Notes under the pieces: generated by a model | Database searches by the model: none | What the model was told of the DNA's origin: nothing | Seen by the model: only the letters and a program-made list of their open reading frames with translations | Made by a program: the position numbers and the translations under genes | Part shown: one piece after another, positions 33,853 to 42,024 of the stretch | Layout of the letters: every line of letters starts with the position of its first letter | How positions within the stretch are numbered: the stretch's first letter is position 1 | From: Pedobacter alluvionis | GTDB lineage: Bacteria; Bacteroidota; Bacteroidia; Sphingobacteriales; Sphingobacteriaceae | DNA length: 64,000 nucleotides | Assembly: GCF_003664035.1 (NCBI RefSeq) | Contig: NZ_RCCK01000015.1 | Span: forward strand, 310,001-374,000 | Reading direction: 5' to 3'

Positions 33853-34506
33853 ATGGAAAACCAGGTTACCAACAATGCGAATGCTTTACGTTTATTTTTT
33901 ACTGAAGAGGTTTTTTTGGTAAAGGATGAAAGTGTAGAAATTCTGCCTTTGCGTAATCCAGAGGCAGTTTTGGCTGTCGAAAAAGTTTCCGTTAATGAAG
34001 TAAAAGAACCTGTTTTTAAAGTAGAAATAGCACAAATTCCTGGGATTAATCCTACAAATTCTCCTAAAGTTTATCCGCAAGCACCTGAAATTCCGCATAT
34101 TGTGGCCGAACCAGCACCTGAAAAAACGTTTAAATTTTTGGGTGGAAATAAAAAATCAGTACTCATTTTAGTTAATGATAGTGAGCATGATGTAAGTACC
34201 GAACAAGGCAGAGAACTGTTGCGGAAAATTGTTAAAGCTATAGATTTAGGTACCCCCGATTTTGCCATACTAAATTATTCGAATTATAAGGGAACAGATT
34301 TCGTAGAATTACGCCGGTTTTTTAAACCTGCCATCATGTTATCTTTCGGAGTAGCGTTTGCCGACTTGCGACTGGACCTTACCTGGCAGAATGAAATCAT
34401 CGTTCACGAAACCACCAGAATTATCTTTGCGCCTAACCTCCATCATCTCGATAGTGATTTAACCGCTAAAAAAACACTTTGGGGGCATCTGCAGAAAATT
34501 AAATAG
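33853..34506 (+). CDS. Conserved-looking protein of unknown function
   Basis: A 217-residue soluble protein. The N-terminal 65 residues have the form LRLFFTEEVFLVKDE. A Pro-rich linker (about 68-92, with IPGINPTNSPKVYPQAP) follows. The C-terminal domain (about 95-217) has alternating strands (KSVLILVNDS, FAILNYSNY, AIMLSFGV) and ends TLWGHLQKI. I recall similar short alpha/beta proteins in Bacteroidota that could be analogues of the DNA polymerase III psi subunit, but I cannot confirm that. It is followed by rdgB 115 nt later. Confidence 0.65.
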   Translation: MENQVTNNANALRLFFTEEVFLVKDESVEILPLRNPEAVLAVEKVSVNEVKEPVFKVEIAQIPGINPTNSPKVYPQAPEIPHIVAEPAPEKTFKFLGGNKKSVLILVNDSEHDVSTEQGRELLRKIVKAIDLGTPDFAILNYSNYKGTDFVELRRFFKPAIMLSFGVAFADLRLDLTWQNEIIVHETTRIIFAPNLHHLDSDLTAKKTLWGHLQKIK

Positions 34507-34621
34507 CGATTTCGCAAGCGTATCAAGTATTGAGAATCAAGTATCAAGTGCCGAGATATGGCATTTTAATCCGACTCGAAAAATCTTAAACCCTATACCT
34601 TAAACCTTTTACCTTCCTAAA

Positions 34622-35200
34622 ATGAAAAAACTTGTATTCGCCACCAATAACCAACACAAAACTGAAGAAATACGCGCTGCACTTGAAGGTAAATATGAAG
34701 TATTGAATTTAGAAGATATTGGTTGTTTGGTTGATATTCCTGAAACTGCTGATACTTTTGAAGGCAATGCAACTTTAAAAAGCAGTTATGTGGCTGAACA
34801 TTTTAATTTAGACTGTTTTGCCGACGATAGTGGCTTAGAGGTAGATGCTTTGAACAACGAGCCGGGTGTTTATTCCGCCCGATATTCTGGAAGTCGTGAT
34901 AGCCTGGAAAATATTCAACTGGTTTTAACTAAGCTTGAGGAGAACCCAAATAGAAAAGCAAGGTTTAAAACGGTGATCTCGTTAATGCAGGATGGTAAAA
35001 ATCACATTTTTGAAGGTACAATAGAAGGTACAATCAGAACAGCATTATCAGGTTCGAAGGGTTTTGGTTATGATCCCATTTTTCAGCCGGATGGTTACGA
35101 TATTACTTTTGCTGAAATGGATATGGCAGAAAAGAATAAAATCAGTCACAGGGCTATTGCACTAAAAAAGATGTTGGATTTTTTGAGGGGAAAATCATAA
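34622..35200 (+). CDS. rdgB: RdgB/HAM1 non-canonical purine NTP pyrophosphatase
   Basis: A 192-residue house-cleaning enzyme that hydrolyses dITP, ITP and XTP to monophosphates. The family marks are present in order: FATNNQHKTEEI near the start, the ADDSGLEVDAL acidic metal site, GVYSARYSG, GFGYDPIF and the late SHRA. Length is normal. Its stop overlaps the last codons of the convergent toxin gene by 6 bp. Confidence 0.96.
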   Translation: MKKLVFATNNQHKTEEIRAALEGKYEVLNLEDIGCLVDIPETADTFEGNATLKSSYVAEHFNLDCFADDSGLEVDALNNEPGVYSARYSGSRDSLENIQLVLTKLEENPNRKARFKTVISLMQDGKNHIFEGTIEGTIRTALSGSKGFGYDPIFQPDGYDITFAEMDMAEKNKISHRAIALKKMLDFLRGKS

Positions 35201-35497
35201 AAATCTTTTTTTCTTTTTACCACTTTGTCGATTGTCTATAAATGTTACAATCTCTAAAGTGTTGCTTTTCTGTTTAATTCGGTATACAACTGATACGTGC
35301 GGAATGATCACGCCAATATGAGTATTCTTTGTTTTATAAGTTTTTCTAGAGATTAATGGTTCTTCAGATAGTGTTTCGAGATAAGTAAAAACCCTGGTGA
35401 TGAACTTTTTCAATTCTACTTCTGTCCAGTTTTCTTTTAGATAATCAATGTTTTTTTGGAAAGTCTCACCAGCTCTTTTAGACCAGATGATATTCAT
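35195..35497 (-). CDS. ParE/RelE-superfamily toxin
   Basis: A 100-residue small basic protein. It starts MNIIWSKRAGETFQKNIDYL, has the central PLISRKTYKTKN and the strand VSVVYRIKQ, and ends FIDNRQSG, the pattern of ParE-type toxins. ParE toxins poison gyrase and RelE relatives cleave ribosome-bound mRNA; the target here is not decidable. The ATG overlaps the antitoxin stop by one base (TAATG), so translation is coupled. Confidence 0.88.
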   Translation of the reverse strand: MNIIWSKRAGETFQKNIDYLKENWTEVELKKFITRVFTYLETLSEEPLISRKTYKTKNTHIGVIIPHVSVVYRIKQKSNTLEIVTFIDNRQSGKKKKRFL

Positions 35498-35718
35498 TAC
35501 ACGCTAAACCTTTTTTTTGCCTCTTCATGGCTAAAACTTTCACCCCGATCAAGTTGGTTTATGCCTTCCAGAATATCGTCTTGTTGGCTGTTGTTTAATC
35601 CATCAAACCAATCAAAGTCCCTTGCAGTAATTAATGATTTAATATCTCTGATTAAACTTTCATCATTCGAATTAATGATCTGTTGAAGTACACTTAGTTT
35701 TTCTGATTGTAAATCCAT
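35497..35718 (-). CDS. Antitoxin of the ParE/RelE-type module
   Basis: A 73-residue acidic protein. The C-terminal motif LNNSQQDDILEGINQLDRGESFSHEEA is typical of small Bacteroidota antitoxins found before ParE toxins, with the toxin-wrapping helix ending near the C-terminus. No classical DNA-binding domain (RHH or HTH) is obvious in the first 30 residues. It leads the operon and has its own promoter at 35722-35753. Confidence 0.82.
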   Translation of the reverse strand: MDLQSEKLSVLQQIINSNDESLIRDIKSLITARDFDWFDGLNNSQQDDILEGINQLDRGESFSHEEAKKRFSV

Positions 35719-35721
35719 ACA

Positions 35722-35753
35722 TAAATTTAACCATTAATTTGATGAATAGCAAA
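35722..35753 (-). promoter_or_regulatory. Promoter of the toxin-antitoxin operon
   Basis: Minus strand: TTTG (complement of 35750-35753), 20-bp spacer, TAAATTTA (35722-35729), then 3 nt to the ATG. The -33 element abuts the end of the OstA-like gene. Confidence 0.55.
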
Positions 35754-35755
35754 AA

Positions 35756-38206
35756 CTACATTTTACCAACTGCCTTTTTCACTTGAGCAGAATCTTTTTT
35801 CACTTGTACTGAGTCCTTTTTTGGTAGAATCGGTTTAATGCCAAAGTTGGTTGTGTCGGATGGTTTAACTTGAGGCAATTTCTTATCTATATTTAAGCTG
35901 TCTTTTCCCAAAGCGCTTTTCGGTTTAACGACAGGTGTTGTTGTTGATGGTTTGCCTGCCGTGGTTGTGGTTTTAGCACCAGCCACAGTTTTACCTGCAA
36001 TTGCTTTCGCCTTTGCTTTGGGCTTAGTTTTACCCGAAGAGCCTATGGCATCTTTTTTTGATTTCGGACGTTCAGTCGGTTTCCATGAAAATCCTTTTAA
36101 AACATGATCTTTTGCAATCGTATTTTCGGGATTCAAAGCCCCTTCTATCCCCTTGATATAAACAATTTCTTCAATGGCATTTTCCTTATCTTTAAAAATG
36201 AATTTTATCCTGCTGCTTAGGGTTTGGTTCATTTCTTTATACACCTTGGTGCTGTCATCCTGGGTATAATAAATACTTTCGGCATTACCATCTACATAAA
36301 GGGTCTTAAATTTTCCATTCGTAAAGAAACCCGTCATTAACCTTCCTTTTATTTGATTAAATCTTAATGAATCTTTTGGCGTATTTACTAAAAATGCATT
36401 CCTAAATGCCTGTAAGTTATTCAGTTTTTTATTCTTGAACTGTACAAATATCGTGTCGCCAACTTGCTGAGAGCCTTCAGACCAGAGGATAGGGTTGCTG
36501 TAGCAACGTAAAGTAGAATCGGCACTGGTGTAAAACAGACTATCTGTTTTGGCCTGTATATTCGTTTTGAAAATCTTAACGCCATGGTAAGCCTTAATAA
36601 TACGCGTTTGAACAGTGTCGGCTGGGTTAAATTTGGTCGTGTCAGTGTTTAATGCTCCGGCTTTTAACTTTCCCAGAACTTTTGTTAAGCTATCTTTAGC
36701 GCCGTATTTTGTGAGCTTCTTTTGCTGGCTATCGATTTTTGTTTTTGAAATTTCCTTTACAATTGGAGAAGCCCCGTTGATAATCTTTTTTTGCAAACTA
36801 TCGATTGTGCTTTTCGATACATTCTTTGTAATCGCATTAGCTTTATCAGCCAGCCTTTTTATACTATCAGTTTTAAGTTTAGGCAGGTTTTTGATAATAG
36901 AATCGGCCTTGTTCTTTAAAAGATTATTTTTCTGCAAACTATCGGGATTAAGCTTGGGTAGTCCTTTGCTAAGTGAGTCTACTTTCGATTTTAAACTGTC
37001 AACGCTTTTATCCTTCAGGTTCAGCTGTTCCTCTGTTTCGGCATCGCCTTTGTTCTTTTTCTTTTTGTCAGCTTTGCTATTTCTGGCATTACGTTTATTT
37101 CTGTCTTCTTTTTGAGTTGATTCAGCCTCTGGTTTAAATTTTGGCTCCCCTTTTCCTTTCTTTTCGCCGGTATCTTCATCGTCTTCACCAACCTGGTTAT
37201 CGGCTTTGATTGAAATTTTAGGGATTAACTTTAAGGTTTTTTGTAACACCATTTGTGTTTCCAGCGTATCTGCACCCATCCATAAACTATCAGGCCTTTT
37301 TTTATTCTTCACCATGATCGAATCTTCCGTGCCAATACCCAGATATGCATTGCGGGTGACTAATGTTCTCTGATCTATTTTATAGTAATAACCCAAATCA
37401 CCGAACATTTTCATTTTATCTTTCGTGTCAGAAAAAACAATGTTTTTCACAGCTTTACCAACCCCTTTTTTTCCGAAATAATACAAACTATCACCTTTTA
37501 GCGATCTGGTGCCTTGTGTATATAGGTTTTTCTTTCCGAAAAAAGCATCCTCGGTCATGGTATTGTATTGGCCATTTTCGGTATACAGATTATCATCTTT
37601 TCCTTTGATATTAGTTGGGCCGTAAAAGTAAGTCCATTTATTTTTAGTGTTGTAGCTCATCGTATCCGATTTGATGGTGGCTTGTGGTGTAAGCACTACT
37701 ACATCATATCTGAAATACGCATCACTGCCTTCACGGCTGTAGCCCTGACTAAAATAATAGCCATTTTTACTTGTTACTGTTACTTGTTGATTTACGATTT
37801 TTCCTCCACTGGTATAAGTGCCTATCTTGCTGAAGGTATTGTAATCTAAAATATTGGTGGTTAAGGTAGATGTTGGGTCTCTCATTACCACATTTCCCGT
37901 TAAATGTGCCTGCTTTTTATTTCCATCGTATTCGAGCTGATCGGAATAGATATCAGTAGTAAGCTGGTTGATGTGCACGTTTTTATAAGCTTCAAAATAA
38001 TTTCTTTCGCTGTAAAATACAGCGCTATCACATGCTAAAGTGGCATTGTCTTGTTGGAAAACCGGGTTTTTTAAAAGTGTTTTGTTTTCCTTAGTAATAA
38101 CAAAAACTTTTGCGAAAGAGATAACTTTAATTTTACTCCCCTGTTTTTGGGCTAAAAGAATTACGGGGGAAAATATAAAAAATGTAAAAATAAATAGTTT
38201 TTGCAC
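35756..38206 (-). CDS. OstA/LptA-like envelope protein with long disordered inserts
   Basis: An 816-residue exported protein (signal peptide ending LLAQ). The N-terminal half shows beta-jellyroll OstA/LptA repeats (ATLACDSAVFYSERNYFEAYKNV, IYSDQLEYDGNKKQAHLTGNV, and so on), which in LptA form the periplasmic bridge for lipopolysaccharide. A Lys/Glu/Ser-rich insert lies at roughly 335-530, including degenerate heptad-like repeats around xxDSLQKK. The OstA pattern then resumes, and the tail is Lys/Pro/Thr-rich. It is far longer than LptA of proteobacteria. Start is GTG 38206; the -7 box ends 4 nt before it. Confidence 0.8.
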   Translation of the reverse strand: MQKLFIFTFFIFSPVILLAQKQGSKIKVISFAKVFVITKENKTLLKNPVFQQDNATLACDSAVFYSERNYFEAYKNVHINQLTTDIYSDQLEYDGNKKQAHLTGNVVMRDPTSTLTTNILDYNTFSKIGTYTSGGKIVNQQVTVTSKNGYYFSQGYSREGSDAYFRYDVVVLTPQATIKSDTMSYNTKNKWTYFYGPTNIKGKDDNLYTENGQYNTMTEDAFFGKKNLYTQGTRSLKGDSLYYFGKKGVGKAVKNIVFSDTKDKMKMFGDLGYYYKIDQRTLVTRNAYLGIGTEDSIMVKNKKRPDSLWMGADTLETQMVLQKTLKLIPKISIKADNQVGEDDEDTGEKKGKGEPKFKPEAESTQKEDRNKRNARNSKADKKKKNKGDAETEEQLNLKDKSVDSLKSKVDSLSKGLPKLNPDSLQKNNLLKNKADSIIKNLPKLKTDSIKRLADKANAITKNVSKSTIDSLQKKIINGASPIVKEISKTKIDSQQKKLTKYGAKDSLTKVLGKLKAGALNTDTTKFNPADTVQTRIIKAYHGVKIFKTNIQAKTDSLFYTSADSTLRCYSNPILWSEGSQQVGDTIFVQFKNKKLNNLQAFRNAFLVNTPKDSLRFNQIKGRLMTGFFTNGKFKTLYVDGNAESIYYTQDDSTKVYKEMNQTLSSRIKFIFKDKENAIEEIVYIKGIEGALNPENTIAKDHVLKGFSWKPTERPKSKKDAIGSSGKTKPKAKAKAIAGKTVAGAKTTTTAGKPSTTTPVVKPKSALGKDSLNIDKKLPQVKPSDTTNFGIKPILPKKDSVQVKKDSAQVKKAVGKM

Positions 38207-38210
38207 CCTG

Positions 38211-38218
38211 CAAAGTTA
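38211..38218 (-). promoter_or_regulatory. -7 box of the OstA-like gene, 4 nt before the GTG
   Basis: TAACTTTG on the minus strand; CAGG separates it from the GTG start. Confidence 0.6.
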
Positions 38219-38308
38219 GTTTTTTATATAGAAAAATAAATCCATGATGCATTAATATATTGTAAATGCTCTGTATAATATTTATTATTCAGAGCATTTA
38301 GATTTTCT

Positions 38309-38542
38309 TTAGTTAGGTACCGGAGGAGGGGGAGATGGTAATTGATCACATTGATATTGTCCTGAGCAATTTGCATTTACCCAATTAATTGAAGCTTGCG
38401 CACTCCATAAAATACCGACTTTGCCGTCACATTGGCACAGGTAATCTCCACTTCCACTACCAGAACCTCCCATAACTTTTTTCAGTTGGGTTCTTGTTAA
38501 TACTTCTCCTTTGTTAAAGGCATTTGATTTTAATTTTTTCAT
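38309..38542 (-). CDS. Double-glycine leader peptide, bacteriocin or RiPP precursor-like
   Basis: A 77-residue peptide starting at ATG 38542. The leader (1-26) is MKKLKSNAFNKGEVLTRTQL followed by KKVMGG, the Bacteroidota GG-leader pattern (LTRxxLKKVMGG) cleaved after Gly25-Gly26 by C39 peptidase transporters. The core (27-77) is Gly/Ser-rich at first, has four Cys (36, 38, 59, 65) that could form two disulfides or be modified, and ends in a Pro-rich tail. The longer in-frame start at 38620 overlaps the divergent tilS gene and would destroy the leader position. No transporter or modification enzyme is in the window, so it must rely on one elsewhere. Confidence 0.75.
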   Translation of the reverse strand: MKKLKSNAFNKGEVLTRTQLKKVMGGSGSGSGDYLCQCDGKVGILWSAQASINWVNANCSGQYQCDQLPSPPPPVPN

Positions 38543-38597
38543 TTTTATAGATTTATGTTTATTAAAAATAACATTAATTTTTGTTATTAAAATTAAA

Positions 38598-38605
38598 TAT
38601 TTTTG
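38598..38605 (+). promoter_or_regulatory. -7 box of tilS, 4 nt before the ATG
   Basis: TATTTTTG, a TAnnTTTG match, then ATGG and the ATG at 38610. The AT-rich gap also must contain the minus-strand promoter of the GG peptide. Confidence 0.55.
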
Positions 38606-38609
38606 ATGG

Positions 38610-39941
38610 ATGTTACCCATAAGCCAATTTCAAGATTTTATTGAACAGCAGCAGCTGTTTGTTCGGGCTAACAAGATCCTTTTGGCCGTTAGCGGAGGAA
38701 AAGACTCGGTATTAATGTTGCATTTGTTTAAAGCAATAGGCATCGATGTTGGTGTGGCACATTGTAATTTCAATTTACGGGCTGATGAAGCACAACGCGA
38801 CGAAAGTTTTGTTGCACTATTGGCCAAAAATTTGGGATTACCTTTTTATGTAACGCATTTTGATACCAAAAAATATGCGGCCGAAAATAAAATTTCTACC
38901 CAAATGGCCGCACGCGATCTCCGTTATAATTGGTTTGAAGGAATTAGAAGTAAAGAAGGCTACGATTACATTGCCCTGGCACAACACCAGAACGATGCGG
39001 TAGAAACAGTACTCATTAATCTTACCCGTGGTACCGGTATAAGTGGGTTGCACGGTATTTTGCCTAAGCGGGATTTACTGATCAGGCCCTTGCTCTTTTT
39101 AAACCGGCAGCAGATTGATGAGTTGGTAAAGGTTAATAATTTAGATTTTGTAGAAGACAGCTCGAACGCAAGTATAAAATACACCAGGAATAAAATCAGA
39201 CTACAGGTAGTACCGCATTTGCAGGAAATCAACCCAAATCTCGAAAAAACATTTGCTGAAAATATTGCACGCTTTGCTGAGCTGGAGACTTTTTTAAATA
39301 TCCAGGTCCAGAAACTTGCACATAAAATTCTAAATAAAATAAATGATGGCATTTATATACCTTTAGAAGAGGTTTCGAAATTAAATCCGCAAAAGCTCTT
39401 GCTTTACGAGTTGCTTAAGCCTTTTAATTTTGGTGAAAATGTAGTGCAGGAAATTTTAGATAGTTTAAAGGCTTTAAGTGGTACACATTTTTTTAGCGCT
39501 ACCCATCAGGCTATTATCAATAGAAATGATCTGGTTATTGTTGAAAAAAATATATCGGTCACTGCTAATCAATTTATCCATCCAACAACAGAAAACATTG
39601 CTTTTGCCAATGATGAAATTTCGCTGACATTTACAGATGAGGTGAAATTCGAAATTAATTCGAATAAAGCGTTTGTTAATGCCGATAAATTAATTTTTCC
39701 TTTGGTACTAAGGAATTGGCAAAATGGAGATAAATTTATTCCACTGGGCATGCGTAATCTTAAAAAGGTAAGTGATTATTTTATCGACGAGAAAGTTCCC
39801 CTGCATTTGAAAAGCGTCACCCCGATTCTGGTTAACGGGAACGGTGAAATTGTTTGGATTGCAGGTATGCGGCAAGACAACCGATATAAATTAACTACAG
39901 CAACAAAAAAAGTTGCTATATTCGAACTCAAAATTAAATAA
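38610..39941 (+). CDS. tilS: tRNA(Ile)-lysidine synthase
   Basis: A 443-residue enzyme that modifies C34 of the AUA-reading tRNA-Ile to lysidine. The PP-loop motif SGGKDS is at 29-34, the domain continues with RDLRYNWFE and LAQHQNDAVET, and a TilS-specific C-terminal domain with LVLRNWQNGDKFIPLG and KKVSDYFIDEKVP follows. It is essential in most bacteria. The PH-like gene starts with GTG immediately after its stop, so the two are coupled. Confidence 0.96.
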   Translation: MLPISQFQDFIEQQQLFVRANKILLAVSGGKDSVLMLHLFKAIGIDVGVAHCNFNLRADEAQRDESFVALLAKNLGLPFYVTHFDTKKYAAENKISTQMAARDLRYNWFEGIRSKEGYDYIALAQHQNDAVETVLINLTRGTGISGLHGILPKRDLLIRPLLFLNRQQIDELVKVNNLDFVEDSSNASIKYTRNKIRLQVVPHLQEINPNLEKTFAENIARFAELETFLNIQVQKLAHKILNKINDGIYIPLEEVSKLNPQKLLLYELLKPFNFGENVVQEILDSLKALSGTHFFSATHQAIINRNDLVIVEKNISVTANQFIHPTTENIAFANDEISLTFTDEVKFEINSNKAFVNADKLIFPLVLRNWQNGDKFIPLGMRNLKKVSDYFIDEKVPLHLKSVTPILVNGNGEIVWIAGMRQDNRYKLTTATKKVAIFELKIK

Positions 39942-40430
39942 GTGGAAAGCAAATACGCCTATATCGAAAAACAATACATCGGCCGCGATTATGTGCGCAT
40001 TTTCATCAGGCTAATTATGGCTGCTTTCTGTTTTGCCGCTTATGTTTACGAGCGCGATCGTGACAATACGCAAGATTTGTTCCTCGTTGTAGGCTTCGGA
40101 ATCATTGGGGTTTCTATGCTTTTGCTTTTCCTTATTCAGTACAAAATTGTGGTAGATAATGGTAGTATGATCCTGGATGGCCTTTGGACAACCAAGCGTG
40201 TTAAGATAGATCTAAATAGCATTGTTGATGTGCGTAAGGCAACTTATAGTCGTTATTTTTTTAATAATCCGGTTTACAACCTGCATACAAAAGGTACAAT
40301 CCGCTTTTATTCATCGGGCAAGGATGCAGTGGTTTTAACCGATAGGGATGGCCTGGAGTATTTTATTGGTACCCAAAGGCCAAATGAACTCTTCCTTGTT
40401 ATAAAAGAAGAAATGCGCAATCTTAAATAA
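39942..40430 (+). CDS. Two-helix membrane protein with bacterial PH-like domain
   Basis: A 162-residue protein. Two hydrophobic helices at about 18-37 and 45-65 are followed by a beta-rich domain (KIVVDNGSMILDGLWTTKRVKIDLNSI ... DAVVLTDRDGLEYFIGTQRP) that resembles bacterial PH domains (DUF304-like). The GTG start directly follows the tilS stop. It is probably an inner-membrane protein; the role is unknown. Confidence 0.7.
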   Translation: MESKYAYIEKQYIGRDYVRIFIRLIMAAFCFAAYVYERDRDNTQDLFLVVGFGIIGVSMLLLFLIQYKIVVDNGSMILDGLWTTKRVKIDLNSIVDVRKATYSRYFFNNPVYNLHTKGTIRFYSSGKDAVVLTDRDGLEYFIGTQRPNELFLVIKEEMRNLK

Positions 40431-40589
40431 CTTTATTTCATTTCCCATCTACTCATTTTTATATAATTGTTTCTGGTTTTAGCCCTGATGTGATAGCTAT
40501 CTGATGTGTCGCATTGTGAAGGAAAATTAATAATTGCATCTTATTGCATTATTGCAATAAACCGACACGCATTATAGATTAAAATCGGC

Positions 40590-40597
40590 TACATTTG
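40590..40597 (+). promoter_or_regulatory. -7 box of bshA
   Basis: TACATTTG, perfect TAnnTTTG, 22 nt before the ATG at 40620. Confidence 0.6.
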
Positions 40598-40619
40598 CGG
40601 TAACAACAATACATTTACG

Positions 40620-41762
40620 ATGAAGATAGGAATTGTTTGCTACCCCACTTTTGGCGGTAGTGGAGTAGTTGCAACAGAACTTGGTAAAGCACTAGCTAAC
40701 GAGGGACACCAGGTTCACTTTATTACTTATAGTCAGCCCGCGAGGCTCGATTTCTTTTCTTCCAATCTGTTTTATCACGAGGTATCAGTAAGGGATTATC
40801 CCCTTTTTGATTACGCCCCATACGAATCGGCGCTGGCCAGCAAACTGGTAGATGTTGTTCGGTTTGAACAATTGGATGTGTTACACGTTCATTATGCCAT
40901 TCCGCATGCATCTGCAGCTTTTATGGCGAAGCAGATTTTGGCGAGTTATGGCCTTCATATTCCGGTAGTGACCACTTTGCATGGTACAGATATTACTTTA
41001 GTGGGTAAAGATCCAACCTATAAACCTGTGGTTACTTTTTCTATTAATCAAAGCGATGGTGTAACTACAGTGTCGGAAGATTTGAAAGAAGATACTTATA
41101 ACCATTTTGAGATTACAAAAGAAATTAAAGTAATACCAAATTTTATAGATTTTTCGCGATTCAGTTTACAGGCAAAAGGACACTTTAAAAAAGCGATTGC
41201 ACCAAATAATGAACGCATTTTAATCCATACCAGTAATTTCAGAAAAGTGAAACGTACTGCTGATGTGATCAGGATTTTCGAAAAAGTACAGGCAGTTATT
41301 CCGTCAAAACTATTAATGGTAGGGGATGGACCCGAACGCGCCTACAATGAGCAGCTTTGCAGATCGTTAAATATTGGTGAAAATGTAAGGTTTTTAGGTA
41401 AGCAAGATGCCGTAGAAGAAATCCTGTCGGTTTCAGATCTTTTCTTAATGCCGTCAGAATCTGAAAGTTTTGGTTTGGCAGCATTAGAAGCAATGGCTTG
41501 TAAAGTGCCCGCAATTACCACCAATGCCGGCGGTTTACCAGAACTTAATATTGATGGCTTTTGTGGTTACATGAGCAATGTTGGTGATGTAGAATCGATG
41601 GCGGCCCATGCGATTGAAATTTTAAAAGATGATGAAACACTTAACCGTTTTAAAGAAAACGCGTTTAAAAGGGCACAAGATTTTGATCTGAAAAAAATCC
41701 TGCCCGTTTATGTTAGCTATTATAAAGAAGTAATTGAAAACTCTTTGCAAGCTAAATATTAA
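40620..41762 (+). CDS. bshA: N-acetyl-alpha-D-glucosaminyl L-malate synthase (bacillithiol step 1)
   Basis: A 380-residue GT4 glycosyltransferase that joins UDP-GlcNAc and L-malate, the first step of bacillithiol synthesis. The start MKIGIVCYPTFGGSGVVATELG, the HVHYAIPHA segment and the ESESFGLAALEAMAC nucleotide-sugar site are BshA hallmarks. Length is normal. BshB and BshC are not in the window. YpdA, the proposed bacillithiol disulfide reductase, is encoded at 58285. Confidence 0.95.
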   Translation: MKIGIVCYPTFGGSGVVATELGKALANEGHQVHFITYSQPARLDFFSSNLFYHEVSVRDYPLFDYAPYESALASKLVDVVRFEQLDVLHVHYAIPHASAAFMAKQILASYGLHIPVVTTLHGTDITLVGKDPTYKPVVTFSINQSDGVTTVSEDLKEDTYNHFEITKEIKVIPNFIDFSRFSLQAKGHFKKAIAPNNERILIHTSNFRKVKRTADVIRIFEKVQAVIPSKLLMVGDGPERAYNEQLCRSLNIGENVRFLGKQDAVEEILSVSDLFLMPSESESFGLAALEAMACKVPAITTNAGGLPELNIDGFCGYMSNVGDVESMAAHAIEILKDDETLNRFKENAFKRAQDFDLKKILPVYVSYYKEVIENSLQAKY

Positions 41763-41786
41763 CAATAAGGCTCATATAATATTTAT

Positions 41787-41845
41787 CCACAGATAAAAAG
41801 GATGCATACAGATGATAAATCCGCGTTATCTGTGTGCATCTGTGG
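41787..41845. repeat. CACAGAT-type inverted repeat
   Basis: CCACAGAT...GCATACAGATGATAA pairs with TTATCTGTGTGCATCTGTGG. It is of the same family as 9734-9814 and follows bshA, where it may protect or end the transcript. Confidence 0.75.
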
Positions 41846-41946
41846 TTAAAAACTTAAGTATGGTATTTGGAATTCCCTGGCTGATGATCCATATCAGTAA
41901 TATTTAATAAAAGTAAACTTTCTCTAAATCAAATGATTATAAATCG

Positions 41947-41954
41947 TATCTTTG
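41947..41954 (+). promoter_or_regulatory. -7 box of the J-domain/KTSC gene
   Basis: TATCTTTG, perfect TAnnTTTG. The ATG is 70 nt downstream, so this transcript has a comparatively long leader. Confidence 0.55.
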
Positions 41955-42024
41955 CAGCCTGAAACGGTTTGGAGGATAAAGATTCGTAAATCATTTCAGC
42001 AAAATTAAAAAGAGGTTATCCCAA

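Noticed and set aside
35195..35718. Prophage or genomic island around the toxin-antitoxin module
   Set aside because: The neighbours are housekeeping genes, and no integrase, attachment site or composition shift is evident.
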